Shown: positions 35,295 through 44,172 of the stretch, piece by piece | How positions within the stretch are numbered: position 1 is the first letter of the stretch | Layout: each line of letters starts with the position of its first letter | DNA from: Chryseobacterium sp. SSA4.19 | GTDB lineage: Bacteria > Bacteroidota > Bacteroidia > Flavobacteriales > Weeksellaceae | Assembly (NCBI RefSeq): GCF_022601875.1 | Contig: NZ_JAKVIP010000009.1 | Span: forward strand, 95,582-159,581 | Length of the DNA: 64,000 nt | Reading direction: 5' to 3' | Position numbers and translations under genes: made by a program | Notes under the pieces: generated by a model | The model's database searches: none | The model's input: the letters and a program-made list of their open reading frames with translations, nothing else | Told to the model about the DNA's origin: nothing

Positions 35295-35351
35295 TATATA
35301 AGATTTATTTGCCCTGCGAATTTACAATTTTTTGCTGGCTTACGGAAATGT

Positions 35352-35379
35352 AAAAATCCGGAATAGTGATCCGGATTTT
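35352..35379 (-). terminator. Terminator of the sodium/solute symporter gene
   Basis: AAAATCCGGA and TCCGGATTTT pair around ATAGTGA; read leftward a T-run follows the stem. Confidence 0.8.
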
Positions 35380-35400
35380 GTGTATGTATTTACATTTTAA

Positions 35401-36960
35401 TTATACAACTCTCAGATAGTGTTTGCTTTTCACAATCCACAAACCAATAAACGTCAGCAGTCCGTTAAGGACAATTAGCTCAACTCCAATTCTGTAATCG
35501 GTATATGTGGTGACCAGAAAATTAATCAAGTAGGTAAGAACCGGAGCTAAAATAGTGACTGTAAGAATGGCATATCTTTTCGATATCTGAAATTTGGTGA
35601 AAATCCCGAAAGCGAAAAGTCCAAGAAGCGGTCCGTATGTATAGCCTGCGATTTCCATAATAAGATAAACAATCGACTTGTCATTCATTGCCTTAAAAAC
35701 CATGATCAGGATGAAGAAAACAACGGTAAATGTTAAATGGACTTTCATCCGAAGATGTTTTTTCTCTTTTTCCGTTTTCTTTCTGTCTTCATTTAAGTTT
35801 AATAAATCCACACAGTATGAACTTGTAACAGCCGTTAAAGCACCGTCAGCAGAAGGGAATAAAGCCGAGATCAGCCCGATGATAAAAATAACGGAAATGA
35901 TCATCGGAAAATGCCCTTGAAGTGACAAAGAAGGGAAAAGATCATCTCCCATAATGTTGTTGATGTTTCCTGTCGAATCTTTAAATCCGAAAATATGGGT
36001 AATGGTTTCACCGTTAATTTGTCCGTATTCAGCACCGTTCTGCATCGCAAATAAATAAAGTAAACCTCCAAGAAATAAAAAAGCAAGATTGACGAATAGC
36101 AGCGTTCCTGCAAAAGTCAGCATGTTTTTCTTTGAATTTTTCAGATTGTCAACAGAAATATTTTTCTGCATCATTTCCTGATCCAGACCGGTCATCGCAA
36201 TGGTTATAAAAATCCCTCCCAAAATGGTTTTAAGGAAAAAAGTTTTGGAATTAGGATCGAGATTAATAAAATGCGTATAATTTTTCTGTTCTAAAATCGT
36301 GTAGGCTTCCCCGAAAGATAAATTTAAATGAGATAAAATATAAACAATACAGGCAATCAGGCTGATAATCATAAATGAGGTCTGCAGAGTGTCTGTAATA
36401 ACAATGGTTTTCACTCCGCCTTCAAATGTATATAAAAGAACCATTAATAATAAGACTGCTGCAGTTACCCAAAACGGAACACCTAAGCCTTCCAGTAAAA
36501 AAATCTGCAAAACGTTCACCACCAGGTATAATCTGGCCGTAGCACCGATGGCGCGGGAAATAATGAAAAATACAGACCCTATCTTATGTGCCTCCACGTT
36601 AAACCTTTTTCCTAAATACGTGTAGATTGAGGTAAGGTTCATTTTATAATAAAGAGGAAGTAGAATTCCGGCCACGATGAAATAGCCGATAAAAAAGCCG
36701 ATCACCATCATGTAATATTCAAAACCGCCATAGATATATTCGCTTCCGGTCATTTTTCCGACGGTTCCGGGTACGGAAATGAAAGTTACCCCACTTAAGC
36801 TGGTTCCGATCATTCCGAAGGCTACCAACCACCATTTGCTTTTTTTGTTTCCGATGAAAAATGACTGATTATCAGAATTCCGGCTTGTGAAATAAGAAAT
36901 TACCAAAAGGCCAATGAAATAGATAAAGACAAACAGCAATAGGGTAGTTCCGGTGCTCAT
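35401..36960 (-). CDS. Sodium:solute symporter (SSS family)
   Basis: A 519-residue inner-membrane transporter with about 13 helices, of the SSS (SGLT/PutP-like) family that couples substrate uptake to sodium. Characteristic stretches are FFIGNKKSKWWLVAFGMIGT, SLSGVTFISVPGTVG, a TM8-9 region (LKTILGGIFITIAMTGLDQE), and FPSADGALTAVTSSYCVDLL, which corresponds to the sodium-binding segment. The substrate is not predictable from this view. It is a single-gene unit with its own promoter and terminator. Confidence 0.9.
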   Translation of the reverse strand: MSTGTTLLLFVFIYFIGLLVISYFTSRNSDNQSFFIGNKKSKWWLVAFGMIGTSLSGVTFISVPGTVGKMTGSEYIYGGFEYYMMVIGFFIGYFIVAGILLPLYYKMNLTSIYTYLGKRFNVEAHKIGSVFFIISRAIGATARLYLVVNVLQIFLLEGLGVPFWVTAAVLLLMVLLYTFEGGVKTIVITDTLQTSFMIISLIACIVYILSHLNLSFGEAYTILEQKNYTHFINLDPNSKTFFLKTILGGIFITIAMTGLDQEMMQKNISVDNLKNSKKNMLTFAGTLLFVNLAFLFLGGLLYLFAMQNGAEYGQINGETITHIFGFKDSTGNINNIMGDDLFPSLSLQGHFPMIISVIFIIGLISALFPSADGALTAVTSSYCVDLLNLNEDRKKTEKEKKHLRMKVHLTFTVVFFILIMVFKAMNDKSIVYLIMEIAGYTYGPLLGLFAFGIFTKFQISKRYAILTVTILAPVLTYLINFLVTTYTDYRIGVELIVLNGLLTFIGLWIVKSKHYLRVV

Positions 36961-36979
36961 TTTTTAATTTAAATTTTAG

Positions 36980-36987
36980 CAAATATA
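36980..36987 (-). promoter_or_regulatory. TAnnTTTG -7 box of the symporter gene
   Basis: Read leftward the bases spell TATATTTG, 19 bases before the start codon, giving a short leader of roughly 13 bases. Confidence 0.55.
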
Positions 36988-37011
36988 GTTTTTTTTATGG
37001 GCTGTTAAAAA

Positions 37012-37043
37012 GAAAAAACCTTCCTGGCTTATATGCGGGAAGG
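37012..37043 (-). terminator. Terminator of the pirin operon
   Basis: CCTTCC and GGAAGG pair around a 13-base loop; read leftward a T-rich tail follows. It lies 30-60 bases past the last gene of the pirin - reductase - OsmC - GNAT operon. Confidence 0.7.
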
Positions 37044-37073
37044 CTGGTATTTTTTAATGGAGATTAATCTGGA

Positions 37074-37373
37074 TCAGGCCTGGGTTTTGTTTACCAAAAC
37101 ATCCTGAAGTTCCTCATGTTTCTGGAATGTGGCTTTTGCAAACGGACATAGCGGGATGATGGATTTATTATTTTTTCTGGCAAACTCTATTGCTGCCATC
37201 AGCATTTCTTTGCCGACCCCTTTTCCGTTATAGGCTTCTTCTACTTCTGTATGATCAATGATAAATCTTTCTTCTCCTGCCCAGGTATATGTCATGAGAC
37301 CTGCGCGGTTACCATCTAAGAAAGCTTCAAAACTTCCGTGTTTTTCGTCGTTGCTTTGTTGTATTTCAATCAT
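37074..37373 (-). CDS. Small GNAT-type acetyltransferase (YjdJ-like)
   Basis: A 99-residue minimal acetyl-CoA-dependent N-acetyltransferase. The core is visible: AGLMTYTWAGEERFIIDHTE, then the acetyl-CoA loop EEAYNGKGVGKEML, and SIIPLCPFAKATFQKHEE at the end. Members of this short group lack the usual N-terminal strands. The frame is open 20 codons further upstream, but that part overlaps osmC; the Met at 37373 lies two bases after the osmC stop and is preferred. It is last in the four-gene operon. Confidence 0.8.
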   Translation of the reverse strand: MIEIQQSNDEKHGSFEAFLDGNRAGLMTYTWAGEERFIIDHTEVEEAYNGKGVGKEMLMAAIEFARKNNKSIIPLCPFAKATFQKHEELQDVLVNKTQA

Positions 37374-37375
37374 AA

Positions 37376-37777
37376 TTATGAAAATTTGGTTACTATTTCG
37401 ATATCGTTGGTGAGTATTTTGTGAACAGGGCATGCATCAGCAATGGTATGAAGCCTCTTGATCTGCTCATCACTAAGAACGGCACCGTCAAAGCTGACCG
37501 TTCTCTTAAAGATTGTCCTTTTGGTTAAGGGGAAGTGTTCGAGGTCTACCCCGATATTTATTTTTTCAACATCCCATTCTTTCCGGTCGATGTACATTCT
37601 CAATGTAGCTGCCGTACAGCTGGCCAGCGAAGTCGCCAGGATTTCAAACGGGTTAAAGCCTTTATTTCCTCCGCCTTTATCCACAGGTTCATCTGTGATT
37701 AAAGTATTTTCACTTGCGGTGACTTCCGTATAATATTTTTCTTTACCTAAACTCGCTTTTACCGATACTGTCATCAT
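37376..37777 (-). CDS. OsmC family protein
   Basis: A 133-residue peroxide/redox protein with the OsmC fold. The catalytic cysteines are present: Cys54 in ILATSLASCTAATLRMYID and a second in ADACPVHKIL near the C-terminus. The family reduces organic hydroperoxides or acts as a redox switch. It starts six bases after the FMN reductase gene and stops two bases before the GNAT gene, so it is inside a tight operon. Confidence 0.88.
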   Translation of the reverse strand: MMTVSVKASLGKEKYYTEVTASENTLITDEPVDKGGGNKGFNPFEILATSLASCTAATLRMYIDRKEWDVEKINIGVDLEHFPLTKRTIFKRTVSFDGAVLSDEQIKRLHTIADACPVHKILTNDIEIVTKFS

Positions 37778-37783
37778 TGCATG

Positions 37784-38317
37784 CTATTTTTTAATCTGGC
37801 TTTTAAAATTAGTAATTTTATTCTTTAACTCTTTTAACATGTCGGGATTAATCACACCGCTTTCCAGATCAAAATTTTCATAAAATTTTGGAAGAGAAAA
37901 AGTATCAATGAGATCAGCTCCGAATTGAGGAAAGAATGTTTTGGCTGTATTCATTACATTTCCACCGCCGTAACCGCCGGGAGAAGTGGACATCAGCAAC
38001 ATGGGCTTATCCTGAAAAACCTTTACATTTATTCTTGAAGCCCAGTCAAAAATATTTTTGAAGGCGGAAGCGTATGATCTGTTGTGTTCTGCCAGTGAGC
38101 AGATGATAGCATCACATCCTTGAATATGTTTTAAAAACCGATGAGCCGGATCGGGAAAGCCTTTCTTTTCAAGATTAACGGAAAAAACAGGCATATCAAA
38201 ATCATTAAGATCAATTAAATTAATATCTTCATCCTTAAAATCTTTTAACACAAATTTTACCAGTTCCCTGTTGATGGAGGTGGAAGAGGTACTTCCGGCA
38301 AATGCTAATATTCTCAT
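37784..38317 (-). CDS. NADPH-dependent FMN reductase family protein
   Basis: A 177-residue flavodoxin-like oxidoreductase. The FMN phosphate loop is at the N-terminus (FAGSTSSTSINRELVKFVL), and the central region CDAIICSLAEHNRSYASAFK with MLLMSTSPGGYGGGNVM is typical. Relatives reduce quinones, azo dyes or chromate with NADPH. It lies five bases downstream of pirin and six upstream of osmC. Confidence 0.87.
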   Translation of the reverse strand: MRILAFAGSTSSTSINRELVKFVLKDFKDEDINLIDLNDFDMPVFSVNLEKKGFPDPAHRFLKHIQGCDAIICSLAEHNRSYASAFKNIFDWASRINVKVFQDKPMLLMSTSPGGYGGGNVMNTAKTFFPQFGADLIDTFSLPKFYENFDLESGVINPDMLKELKNKITNFKSQIKK

Positions 38318-38322
38318 AATAC

Positions 38323-39225
38323 TTAAGGTTTTCTGTTTAAGATAGCTTTCGGAAGCGGTACATAATCTTCATCATCGCCAGGGACCAGTGGAAAAGCTTC
38401 ATGATTCTGATCGTTCCAGTTTACTTTTGCCTGCTCAATCATTTCTTTGTCTGAATTTACAAAATTCCAGAATATAAAACGTTCTTCATCAAAAGGCTCT
38501 CCTCCGAAGAGATAAACGGTTCCGTTTTCACTCATGTCAAATTCACACAACTGCGTATTTTTGGCGATCATCAGCTGTTTGGAGCCATAGGAATTCCCGT
38601 CTGTTGTCACGGTGCCATCCAGAACATACATCGCAGCTTCACCATACAGGTCTTTTCCAATGCTGATTCTTCTGGGTTCTTTGGTTTTTATTTCGATAAA
38701 AAATAACCTGCTGTGTACCGGAACCGGAGATATTCTTCCAAAGGCTTCTCCTGCAATCAGTTTATAGTGTATTCCATCTTCTTCCCAAACAGGAATTTCA
38801 TGAGCTTCAATATGATGAAAGGTAGGCTCAGACTGTTCCAGGTGCTTCGGAAGGCCTACCCAGATCTGGAATCCGTGGAGCCTTTTATCGGTATGTCTTA
38901 GATATTCGGGTGTTCTTTCGGAATGCACGACACTTTTTCCGGCAGTCATCCAGTTTACTGCACCGGGCTGAATTTCAATAGCACTGCCGATGCTGTCTCT
39001 GTGGAAAATAGATCCTTCCAGAAGATAGGTTAAAGTAGACAGTCCAATATGCGGATGGGGCGGGACATCCAGGTTCTGATAATCTTTAAGGTCAGAAGGT
39101 CCCATGTGATCAATAAACACAAAGGGTCCGACAGCTCTTTTCTCGCGGAATGGTAATAACCTTCCTACTAAAAAGTTACCTATATCTGCTGATTTTTCTT
39201 CAATAATGAGTCCGATATTTGACAT
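38323..39225 (-). CDS. Pirin family protein
   Basis: A 300-residue bicupin of the pirin family. The metal-binding N-terminal cupin is intact: VFIDHMGPSDL, PPHPHIGLSTLTYLLEG with IFHRDS, and the second His pair (VVHSERTPEYLRH), then the pirin C-terminal cupin (YLFGGEPFDEERFIFWNFV). Some family members have quercetin dioxygenase activity. It is first in the operon with FMN reductase, OsmC and GNAT genes, suggesting a shared role in handling oxidised or electrophilic compounds. Confidence 0.92.
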   Translation of the reverse strand: MSNIGLIIEEKSADIGNFLVGRLLPFREKRAVGPFVFIDHMGPSDLKDYQNLDVPPHPHIGLSTLTYLLEGSIFHRDSIGSAIEIQPGAVNWMTAGKSVVHSERTPEYLRHTDKRLHGFQIWVGLPKHLEQSEPTFHHIEAHEIPVWEEDGIHYKLIAGEAFGRISPVPVHSRLFFIEIKTKEPRRISIGKDLYGEAAMYVLDGTVTTDGNSYGSKQLMIAKNTQLCEFDMSENGTVYLFGGEPFDEERFIFWNFVNSDKEMIEQAKVNWNDQNHEAFPLVPGDDEDYVPLPKAILNRKP

Positions 39226-39619
39226 AGTATATAAGATTTAAATTTGCTTGCTTCAGATGATCAACATAGAAGATATGGATACAGATTTATTTAAACGTCT
39301 ACATTATAAATCGACGAGATTTAAAACCTAAGAAGTACAATGTTATAAAGTTAAAAAAACACTGACTCAAATTTGACTTATTGCTCTTTCTGTTCTTCTA
39401 TGTGTAGCGAATATATTAAACTTATATAATCTGTGCATTGATCTGTGTTAATAAGCTACAGAAATATTTGTTATATCTAAATAAAGCAATTTGATTACTG
39501 AAATTATAAATCAATAAGCACAGATCAACATCTGAAAAGATAAAGCTAATTCAGATGTGGAGTGGAAGATTGAGAAATAAAGTATAATTCTTCTTTAGTG
39601 ATGAATTAATTCATGGATT
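39226..39619. other. Intergenic region with a long inverted repeat
   Basis: About 390 AT-rich bases without a gene, between the start of the pirin operon and the stop of the MFS gene. It contains a perfect 10-base inverted repeat, TTGATCTGTG at 39438-39447 and CACAGATCAA at 39519-39528, with 71 bases between. No canonical TAnnTTTG box for the pirin operon was found close to its start. Confidence 0.45.
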
Positions 39620-41023
39620 TTAATCCTCTTTTGACTGCATGTTTTTCCCGTCAGAAATATGCAGCCTTCGGAAAACAAATCCTGAAATAATAGTAAGTAT
39701 CCCTACCGTAAGAAAGGTGTAGCGGAAAGCATTATGAATTTCACCTTTTACCAGGTTTGTGCTTTCAAATATTTTTAAGACGATCAGCCCGAATGCAATT
39801 CCGAAACCGATAGCAAGCTGCTGGTTTACTGAAATCAGGGAGTTTCCACTGCTGGTCTGGAAGTTCCTGAGGTCTGCGATTGAAATTGTGTTCATTGACG
39901 TAAACTGAATTGAATTGAAAAAACCTAAGATAGCAATAATCGGAATGAACCAATATAAAGAAGTATGGATATCCGGAATCGCTAAAAGACAGATCAGCGT
40001 ACCGATGATGAATGTATTGACCATTAAAGTCTGCCGATATCCGAAGGTATCTAAAATTTTAATTACATACGATTTTCCAAACATGGCAGTCAGTGCCATC
40101 GGAGCAATAATCCAGCCGGAAGTGACTGCCGACTGTTTATAGGCAATCTGGATCATCAAAGGCAAAAGCAGGGGGACGGAGCTGATTCCCAATCTTGTGG
40201 CCAGATTCCCTACAATTCCTACCCTGAAAGTTCTGACCTGAAATAAGTTTAAAGGAAAAATAGGACTCTCATCTCTTTTGGCATGCCTGTAATAGTAATA
40301 CATACACAGGAACCCCATTATGAAAATGACCAGTACCGGAGTGATGTTCTGGATGTCCCCGAATAATTCCAAAGCAACAGAAAGCAGGAGAGAGGCTGCC
40401 GCAAAGATCAAAAACCCTTTTAAATCAAAATCCACCTCAGGGGATTTGTAATTCGGCATAAATTTTAACCCTAATGTGATTCCGAGAATCCCGATTGGAA
40501 TATTGATTAAAAAGATCCAGTGCCATGAAAGATAATCAACCATATAGCCTCCTACCAATGGGCCTAAAACAGGACCGATCAGTGCGGGAATGATAGCAAA
40601 GTTCATAGCTTTCAACAATTCGTTCTTGTCAAAAGTTTTTATTAAAGCGAGTTTTCCTACAGGTGTCATCAGGCTGCCTCCGACCCCCTGAATGATCCGG
40701 GAAATAACCAGTTGTGTAAGATTTTGAGAGACCGCACAGAACAGGGAGCCGAGACTGAAGAGGATTAAAGAAAAAATAAAAACTTTTTTTGTTCCGAAAC
40801 GGTCTGCCAGAAATCCGCTGGCCGGCATAAAAACGGCAAGAGTCAGTACATAACTGATTATCGCATTCTGCATATTAAGCGGCGATTCTTTAAGATCTCT
40901 TGCAATAGACGGCAGGGAAGTATTCAGGATGGTGGAATCAAGCATCTGCATAAAAATAGCAGTTGCGAGAATCAGAGGCAGTATTTTTTTTATCGGACCG
41001 GGTTGTGGAATTATTTCTGACAT
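39620..41023 (-). CDS. MFS multidrug transporter (DHA2-like)
   Basis: A 467-residue major facilitator pump, probably drug:proton antiport. Motif D1 (MLDSTILNTSLPSIA), motif A (GFLADRFGTKKVFIFSL), the TM4 motif (RIIQGVGGSLMTPVGKLAL) and antiporter motif C (GPVLGPLVGGYMVDYLSWHW) are all clear. Length and helix count suit the EmrB/QacA group. No EmrA-like adaptor is adjacent, so it probably works alone. Confidence 0.88.
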   Translation of the reverse strand: MSEIIPQPGPIKKILPLILATAIFMQMLDSTILNTSLPSIARDLKESPLNMQNAIISYVLTLAVFMPASGFLADRFGTKKVFIFSLILFSLGSLFCAVSQNLTQLVISRIIQGVGGSLMTPVGKLALIKTFDKNELLKAMNFAIIPALIGPVLGPLVGGYMVDYLSWHWIFLINIPIGILGITLGLKFMPNYKSPEVDFDLKGFLIFAAASLLLSVALELFGDIQNITPVLVIFIMGFLCMYYYYRHAKRDESPIFPLNLFQVRTFRVGIVGNLATRLGISSVPLLLPLMIQIAYKQSAVTSGWIIAPMALTAMFGKSYVIKILDTFGYRQTLMVNTFIIGTLICLLAIPDIHTSLYWFIPIIAILGFFNSIQFTSMNTISIADLRNFQTSSGNSLISVNQQLAIGFGIAFGLIVLKIFESTNLVKGEIHNAFRYTFLTVGILTIISGFVFRRLHISDGKNMQSKED

Positions 41024-41135
41024 GTGATCTTTACTGGAAGTTTAATACAGCAGGTTTATTTAAGTTCAGGGAATAAGATAATCGGTTTTTAAGAGCAATA
41101 TTTATTCCTTACACTATAATTTGCAGATAAAAATA

Positions 41136-41162
41136 AAAGTCCTGTGAAATTCACAGGACTTT
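41136..41162 (-). terminator. Terminator of 41167 gene
   Basis: AAAGTCCTGTGA and TCACAGGACTTT form a 12-base perfect stem around AATT; read leftward a T-rich tail follows directly after the stop codon region. Confidence 0.88.
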
Positions 41163-41166
41163 CTAT

Positions 41167-41979
41167 TTATTTTCTAGGCTTTTCAACACCTTTCCATTCG
41201 TCGCCGGCTTTTCTGTACTGGCTCAGCTCAAACTCTTTGAAATCTTTCGTTTTATATTCAATATTGTCTGTGTTTTGCTCAAACGGCATGATGTAATAAT
41301 AGTCTGCATCCGTTTTGTCCGTCTTTGTACCTTTTTTTACAGAAGGAACATATTTTGAAAATTTGTAGCCCGGAAGATACTGCTTCAGTCTTGTGTAGAA
41401 ATATTTGTTTTCTTTCTCTTCAGGAATAATATCTACAATATTAAAATCATCTTTTGCTTTATTGATCCACAGGTAATAGGTTTTGTCTTCTCCTGTATTT
41501 CTGTTAACAGAATTGAAAGAGAACAGCTCTTTCGGAACCAGCTCCTTAATTTTTTCCGGATCAACTTTAGTGTAATATTCACCTTTTAAAGGATCAACAT
41601 ACGTTTCTAAGTTGTACATCAACACGGAATTATTATCAAGATTTTTATTTTTGAAATACTGGTTTAAAGATAATTCTGCAGTTGCTCTCAGTTCTTTTCC
41701 TCTTGCATCCAGCTTCTTGGACGGATTCTGAGGATTTACTTTTTTTACAAACTCGTATAAAACTTTTGGCTTTATTTCTTTCAGGTGAGGGAAAGTCTTC
41801 AGCTGCTCAGCTTTCACCAGCCAGTAATACTGTTGATAAAAATCGTCTTTATCAGCATCCTTTACACTTTTATACACCATTGCAAGTTTTTTAGAGCTAA
41901 GATACTTGCCGTATTTCCCCTGTCCAAAAGCAAAAGTCATGGATAATAAAGCAAATAAGATAGTAATGTTTCTTCTCAT
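41167..41979 (-). CDS. Exported hypothetical protein
   Basis: A 270-residue secreted or periplasmic protein with a Sec signal peptide (MRRNITILFALLSMTFAFGQ, cleavage near residue 19). The mature part is Lys/Tyr-rich and mixed helix/strand (LVKAEQLKTFPHLKEIKPK; YLWINKAKDDFNIVDIIPE; YYYIMPFEQNTDNIEYKT). No lipobox and no T9SS C-terminal domain are seen. I recognise no family. It is a single-gene unit with its own promoter and terminator. Confidence 0.65.
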   Translation of the reverse strand: MRRNITILFALLSMTFAFGQGKYGKYLSSKKLAMVYKSVKDADKDDFYQQYYWLVKAEQLKTFPHLKEIKPKVLYEFVKKVNPQNPSKKLDARGKELRATAELSLNQYFKNKNLDNNSVLMYNLETYVDPLKGEYYTKVDPEKIKELVPKELFSFNSVNRNTGEDKTYYLWINKAKDDFNIVDIIPEEKENKYFYTRLKQYLPGYKFSKYVPSVKKGTKTDKTDADYYYIMPFEQNTDNIEYKTKDFKEFELSQYRKAGDEWKGVEKPRK

Positions 41980-42004
41980 TTTTTATAATTGATTTTTCGT
42001 TTTC

Positions 42005-42012
42005 CAAATATA
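42005..42012 (-). promoter_or_regulatory. TAnnTTTG -7 box of 41167 gene
   Basis: Read leftward the bases spell TATATTTG, 25 bases before the start codon at 41979. Confidence 0.5.
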
Positions 42013-42083
42013 ATTATTTATTAGATAATATTTTTGATTAACGGTTAAATTCTGACAATATTATTAACGGTAATTCAAAAGAA

Positions 42084-42105
42084 AATCCTGTATTGCTACA
42101 GGATT
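42084..42105 (-). terminator. Terminator of asnB
   Basis: AATCCTGTA and TACAGGATT pair around four bases; read leftward the stem is followed by TTTTCTTTT. It is about 80 bases past the asnB stop. Confidence 0.75.
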
Positions 42106-42186
42106 AATAAATATTATCAGATAAATAATAAAGCGGTTGTAAAAAACAGTAAAGCAAAGAACTGTATTTTGACATGATTTATTATT

Positions 42187-43857
42187 CTAAGAATACGATG
42201 TTTCATGTATCTTCACTGCCCTTCCGCTGGGATCGTTCATATTTTTAAATGCCTCGTCCCATTCTAAGGCAACTGGAGTGGAGCACGCTACGGAAGGTAC
42301 GGAAGGCACTGTTGCAGCAGCTGTTTCACTTGGGAAATGTTCTTCAAAGATGATTCTGTAACGGTATTCTTCTTTGTTCTGAGGGGTATTCAGCGGAAAT
42401 CTGAATCTGGCATTTTGCATCATTTCATCTGTGACTTCTTTTTCAGCAACTGCTTTTAAAGTATCGATCCATGAATATCCGACCCCATCAGAGAACTGTT
42501 CTTTCTGTCTCCAGACAATAGATTCAGGAAGAAGATCTTCAAATGCTTTTCTCAGTACCCATTTTTCTATTTTCCCTTCTGCAGTGTTGATCATTTTATC
42601 TTTTGGGTTAAGCGTCATCGCAATATCCATAAATTCCTTGTCTAAAAAAGGGACGCGGCCTTCAATTCCCCAACTCATTAAGGCTTTATTTGCTCTTAAA
42701 CAGTCATACAGGTGGAGCTTGCTGAGCTTCCTTACGGTTTCATCATGGAATTCTTTTGCATCCGGTGCTTTATGAAAATACAGATAACCACCGAATAGCT
42801 CATCCGCACCTTCTCCCGAAAGCACCATCTTAATTCCCATTGATTTAATCACTCTTGCCAGCAAGTACATTGGAGTAGAGGCTCTCACTGTTGTCACATC
42901 ATACGTTTCCAAGTGATAAATCACATCGCGGACGGCATCTAGGCCTTCCTGAACGGTAAAGTTGACTTCATGATGAACTGAGCCGATGTGTTCGGCCGCT
43001 TTCTTAGCTGCCTGTAAATCCGGAGAGCCGGCCAGTCCGATTGCAAAACTGTGTAGTCTCGGGTACCAGGCTTCCTGCGTATCGCCGCTTTCAATTCTCT
43101 GTCTTGCAAATTTGGCAGTAATTGCTGAAATTACTGAAGAATCCAGTCCCCCGGAAAGTAAAACGCCATACGGAACATCACTCATTAATTGTCTGTGAAC
43201 GGCATCTTCAAGCCCCTTCCGTAATACATCGATATCTGTTTTGCTGTCTTTTACATGATCATAACTCTCCCAGTCCTTTGTGTACCATTGCTGAAGATGG
43301 GTGCCGTCTTCGCTGTATAGAAAATGGCCTGGCGGGAAGGTTTCAATGGTTCTGCAGATTTCTTCCAATGCTTTCAGCTCTGAAGCAACATAGTAGTTCC
43401 CGTTTTTGTCCCACCCCTGATAGAGCGGGCATATTCCCATATGATCGCGGGCAATCAGGTAGGTGTTATTTTCAGTATCATATAAAGAGAATGCGAAAAT
43501 ACCGTTCAGCTTTTCAATAAAATTCTTCCCGTACTTCCCATAAAGTGCTAAAATGATTTCGCAGTCCGACTGGGTCTGGAATTCATAATCAGGAAACTCT
43601 TCCTTTAATTCTCTGTGATTATAAATTTCTCCATTTACAGCCAAGACTGTTTTCCCGTCTTTGCTGAATAACGGCTGTTTTCCTGAAGCGGGATCTACAA
43701 TAGCCAGTCTTTCATGGGAAAAAATTACTTGTTCGTTCTGAAAAACACCGCTCCAGTCAGGTCCGCGGTGACGGATCTTCTTTGACATCTTCAAAACCTG
43801 AGGTCTTAATGTTTCAGTTTTTTGTTTTGCATCAAAAAGGCATACTATTCCACACAT
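42187..43857 (-). CDS. asnB: Asparagine synthase B (glutamine-hydrolysing)
   Basis: Makes asparagine from aspartate, ATP and glutamine. The 556-residue enzyme starts MCGIVCLF, where Cys2 becomes the N-terminal glutaminase nucleophile. This fixes the start at 43857, although the frame is open seven codons further. The class II amidotransferase domain (FSHERLAIVDPASGKQPL, AVNGEIYNHREL) is followed by the synthetase domain with the ATP loop GVLLSGGLDSSVISA and VLSGEGADELFGGY. It sits opposite in function to ansA at 20783, but far away. Confidence 0.96.
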   Translation of the reverse strand: MCGIVCLFDAKQKTETLRPQVLKMSKKIRHRGPDWSGVFQNEQVIFSHERLAIVDPASGKQPLFSKDGKTVLAVNGEIYNHRELKEEFPDYEFQTQSDCEIILALYGKYGKNFIEKLNGIFAFSLYDTENNTYLIARDHMGICPLYQGWDKNGNYYVASELKALEEICRTIETFPPGHFLYSEDGTHLQQWYTKDWESYDHVKDSKTDIDVLRKGLEDAVHRQLMSDVPYGVLLSGGLDSSVISAITAKFARQRIESGDTQEAWYPRLHSFAIGLAGSPDLQAAKKAAEHIGSVHHEVNFTVQEGLDAVRDVIYHLETYDVTTVRASTPMYLLARVIKSMGIKMVLSGEGADELFGGYLYFHKAPDAKEFHDETVRKLSKLHLYDCLRANKALMSWGIEGRVPFLDKEFMDIAMTLNPKDKMINTAEGKIEKWVLRKAFEDLLPESIVWRQKEQFSDGVGYSWIDTLKAVAEKEVTDEMMQNARFRFPLNTPQNKEEYRYRIIFEEHFPSETAAATVPSVPSVACSTPVALEWDEAFKNMNDPSGRAVKIHETSYS

Positions 43858-43875
43858 TTGATTAATTATTTTAAA

Positions 43876-43906
43876 CAAAATTATATATGAGGTTTAAAAT
43901 AAACAA
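43876..43906 (-). promoter_or_regulatory. Promoter of asnB
   Basis: Read leftward, TTG (43906-43904), 20 bases, then TAATTTTG (43883-43876). The predicted start of transcription is about 12 bases before the asnB ATG. Confidence 0.65.
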
Positions 43907-44137
43907 TAAAATTTTTTAATAAGTTAATTTTTTAAATAAAATTTGAAAATACGTGAAAAAATATAAACAATATTGGCGATTTTAGTGATATTTGGTTGAA
44001 ATTTTTCACTGTGACCAGAATAATTCTCTATATACAAAATAAATATGAGATATTTATTAATGTATGTTAATTTATTACGACAATTTTAATCTTTACTTTG
44101 TACTTCGAAATAATTTTTTTTCATCATTTGTGTTTTT
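43907..44137. other. AT-rich intergenic region, no protein gene
   Basis: Very AT-rich DNA between the asnB promoter and the hairpin at 44138. I see no open frame. It could hold a short rightward RNA ending at that hairpin; a near-consensus box (TTACTTTG) is at 44095-44102. Confidence 0.3.
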
Positions 44138-44172
44138 ACCTTCTCGCAATTCAATTGTGAGAAGGTTTTCTT
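44138..44172 (+). terminator. Rightward-facing hairpin with T-run and no gene in front
   Basis: ACCTTCTC and GAGAAGGT pair around a palindromic centre (CAATTCAATTG), and TTTTCTTTTATT follows on the plus strand. The neighbouring PNGase-like gene runs leftward and ends at 44173; read that way there is no T-run, so the terminator faces a rightward transcript that is not annotated. Confidence 0.6.

Noticed and set aside
43122..43520. 132-codon plus-strand frame inside asnB
   Set aside because: It lies wholly within the unmistakable asnB coding region on the other strand and has no recognisable protein features.
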